Source: Streptomyces solicavernae (GTDB lineage: Bacteria > Actinomycetota > Actinomycetes > Streptomycetales > Streptomycetaceae). Taken from it: DNA of 64,000 nucleotides. Each line of letters opens with the position of its first letter. Positions within the stretch are counted from its first letter, which is position 1. The notes beneath the pieces were generated by a model. That model searched no databases, was not told where the DNA came from, and saw only the letters and a program-made list of their open reading frames with translations. The position numbers and the translations under genes were made by a program. Positions 58,462-64,000 of this stretch are shown piece by piece. The stretch spans positions 95,404 to 159,403 of the forward strand of contig NZ_JASCIR010000015.1 in NCBI RefSeq assembly GCF_029968095.1, in the 5' to 3' direction.

Positions 58462-59433
58462 CTACGGCTCGACGACGACTTCCTGAGCCGCCGCAGTCGT
58501 ACCGACGAGCAGCCCCGCGTCCACCGGAACGTTCCGCTTCACCAGCGCGAGGGCGATCGGCCCCAGCTCGTGGTGGCGGGCCGAGGTCGTGACGAAGCCG
58601 ATCTTGCGCCCGTCCGGGCCTTCGGCGGCGAGCCGGACCTCCGTACCCCGCCCCGGCAGATGCACCTCGCTGCCGTCCAGGTGCAGGAAGACCAGGCGGC
58701 GCGGCGGCTTGCCCAGGTTGTGGACGCGGGCGACGGTCTCCTGGCCTCGGTAGCAGCCCTTCTGCAGGTGGACCGCGGTGCCGATCCAGCCCAGCTCGTG
58801 CGGGATCGTACGGTGGTCCGTCTCGAAGCCGAGCCGCGGCCGGTGCGCCTCCACGCGCAGCGCCTCGTGCGCGAGCACACCGATCGCCGGGCCGCTCGCC
58901 TCCGCGTACGCCTCAAGCTCCGCGCGCGGCAGGAACAGGTCGCGGCCGTGCGCGGTCTCGCGTACGACGACTCCGTCGGGGGCCGGGGCGATGGAGCCGG
59001 CCGGGAGGTGCACGACCGCGAACTCCTCGGTGCGGTCGGCGACTTCGACGCGGTAGAAGAACTTCATCGACTCCAGGTACGCGAGCAGCTCGTCCTGGGT
59101 GCCCGGCTCCACGTGCGCCCAGACCGTCGTGCCGTCGTCGACGAGGTACAGGGCGTGCTCGATGTGGCCGTGGGCGGAGAGGATCAGGGCTTCCGTGGCC
59201 TGGCCTGGGGGCAGATCGCTGACGTGCTGGGTGAGCAGCAGGTGCAGCCAGCTGAGCCGGTCGTCGCCGGTGACCGCGATGACCCCGCGGTGCGAGAGGT
59301 CGACGAAGCCGGCGCCGTCGGCGAGGGCGCGCTGCTCTCGGTACAGCTCGCCGTAGTGCGCGGCGACTCCTTCGTCGACGCCTTCGGCGGGGACGGCACC
59401 GGGCAGGGACAGCAGGGGGCTCTTCATATCCAC
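58462..59433 (-). CDS. ygfZ: YgfZ-like folate-binding protein (Fe-S cluster maintenance)
   Basis: A 323-aa protein of the GcvT-related YgfZ family. AGFVDLSHRGVIAVTGDDRL, WLHLLLTQHVSDLPPG, and the diagnostic signature KGCYRGQETVARVHNLGKPP near residue 245. It uses folate to help repair iron-sulfur clusters. Starts at GTG 59433. It converges with dtd (21 bp between stops) and follows nur. Confidence 0.92.
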   Translation of the reverse strand: MDMKSPLLSLPGAVPAEGVDEGVAAHYGELYREQRALADGAGFVDLSHRGVIAVTGDDRLSWLHLLLTQHVSDLPPGQATEALILSAHGHIEHALYLVDDGTTVWAHVEPGTQDELLAYLESMKFFYRVEVADRTEEFAVVHLPAGSIAPAPDGVVVRETAHGRDLFLPRAELEAYAEASGPAIGVLAHEALRVEAHRPRLGFETDHRTIPHELGWIGTAVHLQKGCYRGQETVARVHNLGKPPRRLVFLHLDGSEVHLPGRGTEVRLAAEGPDGRKIGFVTTSARHHELGPIALALVKRNVPVDAGLLVGTTAAAQEVVVEP

Positions 59434-59461
59434 TCAGACTACGACTCGTTGACAGCCGGTC

Positions 59462-59944
59462 TTATTCCCCGTCCGGGGAGGAATCCGTACCGGCGGAGGA
59501 ACCCGTACCGGCGGAGGAACCCGTACCGGCCCTGGTGCACTCCCCGCAGCGCCCGAAGATCGCGAAGTGCTTCATGTCGGTGTCGAAGTCGAAGGTCGTA
59601 CGGAGCTTCTCGATGAACTCGGCGGCGACCTCGACGTCCGCCTCCACGACGCCGGTGCAGTCCCGGCAGACCAGGTGGATGTGGTGGTGCCGGTCGGCGA
59701 GGTGGTACGTGGGCGCCCCGTGCCCGAGGTGCGCGTGGCTGACCAGGCCCAGCTCCTCCAGGAGCTCCAGGGTGCGGTAGACCGTGGAGATGTTGACCCC
59801 GGAGGCGGTCCTGCGGACCTCGACGAGGATGTCGTCCGGGGTCGCGTGCTCCAGGGTGTCGACGGCTTCGAGGACGAGCTGACGCTGCGGCGTCAGCCGG
59901 TAGCCGCGCTGTCTGAGGTCACTCTTCCAGTCGGTGCTCACCAC
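59462..59944 (-). CDS. nur: Nur, nickel-responsive Fur-family regulator
   Basis: A 160-aa Fur protein. Winged helix DLRQRGYRLTPQRQLVLEAV then NISTVYRTLELLEELGLVSH. The residues reported as metal ligands in S. coelicolor Nur are all present at the same numbers: His33, His70, His72, His86, His88, His90, His126. Paired Cys93/Cys96 and Cys133/Cys136 are also seen. Nur represses nickel uptake and Fe-SOD genes when Ni2+ is present. The last 20 residues (GTGSSAGTGSSAGTDSS) come from an 18-bp repeat and are not conserved. Confidence 0.93.
   Translation of the reverse strand: MVSTDWKSDLRQRGYRLTPQRQLVLEAVDTLEHATPDDILVEVRRTASGVNISTVYRTLELLEELGLVSHAHLGHGAPTYHLADRHHHIHLVCRDCTGVVEADVEVAAEFIEKLRTTFDFDTDMKHFAIFGRCGECTRAGTGSSAGTGSSAGTDSSPDGE
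59466..59532. repeat. 18-bp tandem repeat, unit GTACCGGCGGAGGAACCC
   Basis: Three copies encode the C-terminal tail of Nur. Confidence 0.92.
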
Positions 59945-60019
59945 GCGGTCAAGTGTAGGCGGGGCCGGTCACCTGGTCCCAGGCACCGGCTCCGCCCACA
60001 GCGGACCGGGGGCTGCGCC

Positions 60020-60592
60020 CTACTTGAAGAACGCGATGCCGTCGTCCGGCAGGTCCCCGAGGTTCCGGGCCATGTCGGCGACGTCCTCGGGCGAGACGAC
60101 CTTCTTCAGCTGCGCCGACATGTACGGCCGCAGCGGCACCTCGGGCGTCTGCTTCTCGCCGACCCACATCAGGTCGCTGTTCACGTAGCCGTAGAGCCGC
60201 TTGCCGCCGCTGTACGGGCCGGAGGCCGCGGTGCGGGCGACGGCGTCGGTGGCCAGGTCGATCTGCGGCTTCTTGTCGGCCAGCTCGCCGTACCAGACCT
60301 CGACGACACCGTCGTCGCGGACCATCACGACCTCGACCTTGCGGTCCTTGCCGACCCGCCAGAAGCCGGACTCGGACTCAAGGGGCCTCACCTTGTTGCC
60401 GTCGGAGTCGAGCACCCAGGTGTGGGAGCGGTACTCCAGGAAGTCCCGGCCGTCGTGGCTGAAGCTGACTTCCTGGCCGAAGTTGCACTTCTCGCTGCCC
60501 GGGAAGTCGTGCACGCCCGCGCCGGCCCAGTTGCCGAGCAGGAACGTGAGGGGCACGAGGTCCGGGTGGAGGTCGGACGGGATCTCGATCAT
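60020..60592 (-). CDS. Nitrobindin-family heme protein (peroxynitrite isomerase-like)
   Basis: A 190-aa FABP-like beta-barrel. PLTFLLGNWAGAGVHDFPGS carries the G-x-W-x-G-x-G signature, followed by VSFSHDGRDFLEYRSHTWVL and ESGFWRVGKDRKVEVVMVRD; a His in the MSAQLKKVV region is replaced, so heme ligation should be checked. Nitrobindins convert peroxynitrite to nitrate. Confidence 0.85.
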   Translation of the reverse strand: MIEIPSDLHPDLVPLTFLLGNWAGAGVHDFPGSEKCNFGQEVSFSHDGRDFLEYRSHTWVLDSDGNKVRPLESESGFWRVGKDRKVEVVMVRDDGVVEVWYGELADKKPQIDLATDAVARTAASGPYSGGKRLYGYVNSDLMWVGEKQTPEVPLRPYMSAQLKKVVSPEDVADMARNLGDLPDDGIAFFK

Positions 60593-60640
60593 GGGGTACT
60601 CAGGCGATCTGTGTCGGGGAAGCGGTCGTCACGCGGAAGG

Positions 60641-60742
60641 TCAGCGCTGACCCTGGTACAGCTTCTTCACGGTCAGACCGGCGAACGCGAGAACGCCGAC
60701 GCAGACCAGAACCAGCAGGGCTGAGAAGAATGCCTCAAGCAC
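60641..60742 (-). CDS. 33-aa single-helix membrane peptide
   Basis: From GTG 60742 behind GAGGAG: VLEAFFSALLVLVCVGVLAF then AGLTVKKLYQGQR, one helix and a basic end. Good ribosome-binding site, protein-like codon use and clean ends. Similar tiny genes are annotated in many Streptomyces. Function unknown. Confidence 0.75.
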   Translation of the reverse strand: MLEAFFSALLVLVCVGVLAFAGLTVKKLYQGQR

Positions 60743-60832
60743 GGGATGCTCCTCGATGAGGGGGATGAGCGGGACGGGGCCGCGCCCCAGCTTAGTCCGC
60801 CTGCCTTTGTCGTTCTCTGTGAGGTCGTTCTC

Positions 60833-60905
60833 TTCGGGGCCACGGGGCTACGGGGCTACGGGGCGACGGGGCGACGGGGCGACGGGGCGACGGGGCGACG
60901 GGGCG
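60833..60905. repeat. 9-bp tandem repeat, unit GGGGCGACG
   Basis: About eight copies, the first two or three being GGGGCTACG, just after the DUF3099 stop. Confidence 0.93.
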
Positions 60906-60912
60906 ATGCGTG

Positions 60913-61170
60913 CTACTTGCGGCGCTTGCCGTCCAGCTCGTCCCACCACTCGTCGGACTTCGGGTCGCCGCTGGGGTCGTCCCACCAGCGGTCGTCCGGC
61001 CCGCGCCGGTTGGCGACGATCGCGGCGAGCGGCGGGATGACCATGGCGACGACGCACATGCCGACGGCGACGGGGATCGACCAGAGGCGTACGACGGACC
61101 ACGCCAGGACGAAGAGGCCGAGGCAGGTGCCCATCATGGCGAAGTAGACGTGCCGCCTGCGCGCGTACAT
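60913..61170 (-). CDS. DUF3099 membrane protein
   Basis: An 85-aa protein. Basic start YARRRHVYFAMMGTCLGLFV, two helices (to VRLWSIPVAVGMCVVAMVIP), then the acidic/Trp tail ANRRGPDDRWWDDPSGDPKS, EWWDELDGK that defines DUF3099. ATG 61170 matches the family start. Function unknown. Confidence 0.87.
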   Translation of the reverse strand: MYARRRHVYFAMMGTCLGLFVLAWSVVRLWSIPVAVGMCVVAMVIPPLAAIVANRRGPDDRWWDDPSGDPKSDEWWDELDGKRRK

Positions 61171-61192
61171 ACGTCCAGGGTAGAACCGGCCG

Positions 61193-61266
61193 CCGTACAC
61201 GGACAGGCCGTACGCGGACAGGCCGTACGCGGACAGGCCGTACGCGGACAGGCCGTACGCGGACAG
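61193..61266. repeat. 15-bp tandem repeat, unit GTACGCGGACAGGCC
   Basis: Five copies immediately upstream of the DUF3099 gene. Confidence 0.95.
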
Positions 61267-61354
61267 CATGAAGCCGGAGGACCGCACCCGTGTCCTGGTA
61301 TGGCGTCCAACCCCCAGGGGTGCGGCCCTCCGGCCGTTCAAACGGTGCCGTGCG

Positions 61355-61642
61355 TCAGACGGCGATGGCGACCTCGGCGAGGCCGCCGGTCTGCGCGACA
61401 ACCGTGCGGTCCGCCGTGCCGCCGGGCACGAGGGCGCGCAGCGTCCAGGTGCCTTCGGCCGCATAGAAGCGGAACTGTCCGGTCGCGGAGGTCGGGACCT
61501 CGGCGGTGAACTCGCCGGTCGAGTCCAGGAGGCGCACGTAACCGGTGACGGGCTCGCCGTCGCGGGTCACCTGGCCCTGGATGGTGGTCTCACCGGGCTT
61601 GATCGTCGCGGCGTCCGGGCCGCCGACCTGTGCTCCACACAT
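61355..61642 (-). CDS. sseC: DUF1416 protein (SseC-like)
   Basis: A 95-aa beta-rich protein. MCGAQVGGPDAATIKPGETT, IQGQVTRDGEPVTGYVRLLD and a WTLRALVPGG strand, the DUF1416 pattern. It is conserved directly downstream of a CysA-type thiosulfate sulfurtransferase in actinobacteria (Rv3118 next to Rv3117). Probably in sulfur metabolism. Confidence 0.88.
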   Translation of the reverse strand: MCGAQVGGPDAATIKPGETTIQGQVTRDGEPVTGYVRLLDSTGEFTAEVPTSATGQFRFYAAEGTWTLRALVPGGTADRTVVAQTGGLAEVAIAV

Positions 61643-61661
61643 AAGTCACTGTCCTCCTGGT

Positions 61662-62504
61662 TCAGTTGGAGCCGAGCTCGATCGGGACGCCCACGAGGGA
61701 GCCGTACTCCGTCCACGAGCCGTCGTAGTTCTTGACGTTCTCGACGCCGAGCAGCTCGTGCAGGACGAACCAGGTCAGGGCCGAGCGCTCACCGATGCGG
61801 CAGTACGCGATGGTGTCCTTGGCGAGGTCCACCTGCTCGTCCTCGTAGAGGGCCTTGAGCTCGTCGTCCGACTTGAACGTGCCGTCGTCGTTGGCGTTCT
61901 TCGACCACGGGATGTTGCGGGCGCTCGGCACGTGGCCGGGGCGCTGCGACTGCTCCTGCGGGAGGTGGGCCGGGGCGAGGAGCTTGCCGGAGAACTCGTC
62001 GGGCGAGCGGACGTCGACGAGGTTCTGCGAGCCGATCGCGTTCACGGCGTCGTCGCGGAAGGCACGGATCGAGGTGTCCTGCGCCTTGGCCTGGTACTCG
62101 GTGGCCGGGCGGGCCGGGACCTCGGCGCCGTCGACCAGGTCGCGGGAGTCGAGCTCCCACTTCTTGCGGCCGCCGTCGAGGAGCTTCACGTCCTGGTGGC
62201 CGTAGAGCTTGAAGTACCAGTAGGCGTAGGACGCGAACCAGTTGTTGTTGCCGCCGTAGAGGACGACGGTGGAGTCGTTGGCGATGCCCTTCGCCGACAG
62301 GAGCTTCTCGAAGCCCTCCTGGTCGATGAAGTCACGACGGACCGGGTCCTGCAGGTCCTTGGTCCAGTCGATGCGGATCGCGTTCTTGATGTGGTTCTTG
62401 TCGTACGCCGAGGTGTCCTCGTCGACCTCGACTACGACGACCTGCGGGTTGTCGAGGTTGGCCTCGACCCAGTCGGCGTCAACCAGGACGTCGCTGCGGC
62501 TCAT
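61662..62504 (-). CDS. sseA: Thiosulfate sulfurtransferase (rhodanese, CysA/SseA type)
   Basis: A 280-aa protein of two rhodanese domains. The first (residues 10-125, VLVDADWVEANLDNPQVVVV, RIDWTKDLQDPVRRDFID) lacks the Cys. The second has VDVRSPDEFSGKLLAPAHLP and the active-site loop IAYCRIGERSALTWFVL. It moves sulfane sulfur from thiosulfate. 19 bp before the DUF1416 gene and behind a Cys-containing leader peptide. Confidence 0.92.
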   Translation of the reverse strand: MSRSDVLVDADWVEANLDNPQVVVVEVDEDTSAYDKNHIKNAIRIDWTKDLQDPVRRDFIDQEGFEKLLSAKGIANDSTVVLYGGNNNWFASYAYWYFKLYGHQDVKLLDGGRKKWELDSRDLVDGAEVPARPATEYQAKAQDTSIRAFRDDAVNAIGSQNLVDVRSPDEFSGKLLAPAHLPQEQSQRPGHVPSARNIPWSKNANDDGTFKSDDELKALYEDEQVDLAKDTIAYCRIGERSALTWFVLHELLGVENVKNYDGSWTEYGSLVGVPIELGSN

Positions 62505-62678
62505 GCTGTTTCTCCTCCGGGGCAGTTGCGGCGGGGTGGTGCGTGGTGCGCGAGGGATGGTGCGTGCGGGCGCGGGGTACGCGGCGGCGGCGCGGCGTAC
62601 GCGGCACGGGGGGGCGGCCCGGTGGGACGTCGGTTCGACGTCGGAGGGCCCGGGGGATACGGGAGTTGGAGCTCCCGC
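62505..62678 (-). promoter_or_regulatory. Leader region between leader peptide and sulfurtransferase gene
   Basis: 174 bases with no gene. It contains GGGAGTTGGAGCTCCC, a small hairpin at about 62661-62676 just after the leader stop (minus strand sense). Suits ribosome-mediated attenuation, unproven. Confidence 0.4.
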
Positions 62679-62759
62679 TCAGACGGGGCGACAGAGCATG
62701 GCGGCGACGCGGCACAGGTCTACTGCCCGCCGCTTCGTGAGATCCGCCTGTCGCTTCAT
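62679..62759 (-). CDS. Cys-containing leader peptide (26 aa)
   Basis: MKRQADLTKRRAVDLCRVAA then MLCRPV: the putative leader peptide type found ahead of sulfur genes in Streptomyces, with two Cys in an LCRxxxMLCR pattern. Ribosome stalling at Cys codons when cysteine is scarce would raise expression of the rhodanese/DUF1416 operon. ATG 62759 has a weak AGGGAGG-type site about 15 bases upstream. Confidence 0.8.
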   Translation of the reverse strand: MKRQADLTKRRAVDLCRVAAMLCRPV

Positions 62760-62842
62760 GCCGTCGATCGTAGGGAGGGATTGGCGGCCATGTCACCGGC
62801 GTGTCGTATTTTGAGACTCGATCGTCCGCATAGCGATACGAA

Positions 62843-62882
62843 AGCCGCCCCGGGGCCCGCGGGAACGGGCTCCGGGGCGGCT
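62843..62882 (-). terminator. Terminator downstream of DUF2993 gene
   Basis: 17-bp stem AGCCGCCCCGGGGCCCG with one mismatch and a 6-base loop. Confidence 0.85.
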
Positions 62883-62969
62883 GCGGCACCGGTCACATCG
62901 ATTTTCCGGACGGGTTCGTCTCGGCATCCGGACCACCCCCTGTTCAACCAGAGAGATGGGGCCTCTCGG

Positions 62970-63052
62970 GCCTTGCGGACCTTGCAGACCTTGTGGGGCC
63001 TTGTGGGGCCTTGCGGGGCCTTGCGGGCCTTGCGGGGCCTGTCCGGGCCAGG
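62970..63052. repeat. 10-bp tandem repeat, unit CCTTGCGGGG
   Basis: About seven imperfect copies just after the DUF2993 gene stop. Confidence 0.85.
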
Positions 63053-63087
63053 AGACGGGCCGTACGGGGTCCTGCCGTACCTATCCG

Positions 63088-63822
63088 CTATCCGGCCAGC
63101 TTCACGTCCGACCCGGTCACGGTGATCCGCACGCCGTCCTTCTGCGCCTCGACCTTGTCCAGCTCGATCCCCGCGGGCAGTCCGTCGACCACCTGCTGGA
63201 AGTCGGTGATCTGCCGCATCCGCTGCTCGGCGACCGGCACGGCGCCCAGCTTCGGCAGCTTGTCGGCGTGCACCTGCACGGTCTTGCCGCCCTCCACGTT
63301 CGCCGAGCTGACCACCTCGACGGGCTCCGGCAGGGTCTGGCCGAGGACGGTCGCCTGGACCGACACCTTGATCTTGCCGTTGCCGCCGTCGGAGAGGCCC
63401 ACCACCTTCGCCGTCACGCCGGGGGCGACCTCGACGGGCTCGACCTTGGCGGCCTTCAACAGCTCGTCGTACGAGATCCGGGCGGAGCCGGTGGCTTCAG
63501 ATGCGGTCGCGGAGCTGTAGTCGGAGGAGAACGCGACGCCGTGCATCTGCGCGTCCAGCTCGGCGATCGTCATCTTGCTTCCGCCGTTGGAGGCCTCCAT
63601 GCCGTCGATCCCGATGGCCACGTCGTCGAGCTCGCCTGCCAGGACCTGGGTGAGGAACGGGAAGCCCTCGATCGTCACCTCGGGGTCCTTCTCCAGCCCC
63701 TCGGCGGCACGCAGCTTCGCGGCGACCTTGTCCTCGGCGTAGCCGACGGCGATCCGGTCGGCAGCGATGAACAGGCCGCCGAGCACGATGACGGTGATCA
63801 GAAGTATTCGCAGTGCACGCAT
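63088..63822 (-). CDS. DUF2993 protein, membrane-anchored lipid-binding type
   Basis: A 244-aa protein. N-terminal helix ALRILLITVIVLGGLFIAAD, then the beta-rich DUF2993 domain (VTIEGFPFLTQVLAGELDDV, KMTIAELDAQMHGVAFSSD, LPAGIELDKVEAQKDGVRIT). The mycobacterial relative LmeA acts in lipoglycan elongation; here a cell-envelope role is likely. ATG start. Runs away from the window's right end. Confidence 0.87.
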   Translation of the reverse strand: MRALRILLITVIVLGGLFIAADRIAVGYAEDKVAAKLRAAEGLEKDPEVTIEGFPFLTQVLAGELDDVAIGIDGMEASNGGSKMTIAELDAQMHGVAFSSDYSSATASEATGSARISYDELLKAAKVEPVEVAPGVTAKVVGLSDGGNGKIKVSVQATVLGQTLPEPVEVVSSANVEGGKTVQVHADKLPKLGAVPVAEQRMRQITDFQQVVDGLPAGIELDKVEAQKDGVRITVTGSDVKLAG

Positions 63823-64000
63823 GGTTCGGTGCTTCCCCCCATGAAGTTCCCCCGCCGGTACGGACGTTCGCGAGCCTAAACGACCGGTCCCCCGCCTCGG
63901 GTTCCAGGTGGAAGTGCGACGGGGGACCTGTCGAAGAGCTGTGACAGGCAGGGCAGTTCCTGCCGCTCGCGTCCTGCCGTGCCCAGGGCCTGTCCGGCCC
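63823..64000. other. Right-end spacer
   Basis: Promoter region of the DUF2993 gene; no coding frame is supported before the window ends. Confidence 0.4.

Overview
The window is typical Streptomyces chromosome. It has very high GC with third-position bias, frequent GTG starts and many short intergenic promoters. It contains Streptomyces and actinobacterial signature genes: mshA, msiK, phoRP/phoU, carD, nur, rsiG, DUF5954, and an HTH-hbhA-DUF2516 set. The gene order from msiK through rlmB, cysS, ispF, ispD, carD, phoP, phoR, phoU, gpmA and mshA to nur matches my memory of the S. coelicolor SCO42xx-SCO41xx core, but I could not check this by alignment. The species cannot be named from the sequence alone.

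Layout. 0-5 kb holds the end of a DHA2 multidrug exporter, an Eis-like acetyltransferase, a three-gene ABC-type membrane operon (minus strand) and a GNAT enzyme. 5-12.8 kb holds a DadA-type oxidoreductase, a secreted phospholipase A2, DUF4239 and DUF5954 proteins and a secreted DUF2599-like protein. 12.8-17.45 kb is a degenerate genomic island at the 3' end of tRNA-Thr(TGT). Three copies of the tRNA 3' end plus its terminator mark two tandem insertions. The left segment carries a WXG100-like protein, a DUF6973-like putative toxin and a membrane-anchored possible immunity protein. The right segment carries a ribbon-helix-helix-like gene and an unknown 251-aa partner. No intact integrase remains. 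17.8-34.9 kb is core: msiK, a sugar nucleotidyltransferase, DoxX, rlmB, cysS, ispF/ispD, carD, a lipoprotein, phoP-phoR divergent from phoU across two PHO boxes, gpmA and an MFS carrier. 35.2-37.4 kb is an XRE-TPR regulator with two small genes, one of them apparently frameshifted. 37.6-46.4 kb runs from a YbjN protein and mshA through an NlpC/P60 hydrolase and a SpoIIE phosphatase to the HTH-hbhA-DUF2516 block. 46.6-55.8 kb is accessory: a HelD/HelR-like helicase divergent from a TetR gene, a TetR-controlled drug ABC exporter with two clear operators, a phosphotransferase, a HAD/GntR pair and small membrane proteins. 55.8-63.8 kb is core again: asparaginase, rsiG, dtd, ygfZ, nur, nitrobindin, DUF3099, a rhodanese/DUF1416 pair behind a Cys-containing leader peptide, and a DUF2993 protein.

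How the parts work together. PhoR/PhoP/PhoU set the phosphate response, CarD tunes rRNA and core promoters, Nur handles nickel, RsiG holds WhiG under c-di-GMP control, and MsiK energises several sugar importers. The TetR, GntR and MerR-type dyads around 46-56 kb mark separately inducible resistance or stress modules.

The most unusual global feature is the density of short tandem repeats, with more than twenty loci of 9-27 bp units. They lie at gene ends and in spacers and sometimes extend reading frames (the ends of the phosphotransferase, the C-termini of Nur and the HTH protein, the N-terminus of IspD). The best candidates for something undescribed are the RHH plus 251-aa pair (16.1-17.2 kb), the WXG/DUF6973 toxin cassette (13.5-15.4 kb) and this repeat load.
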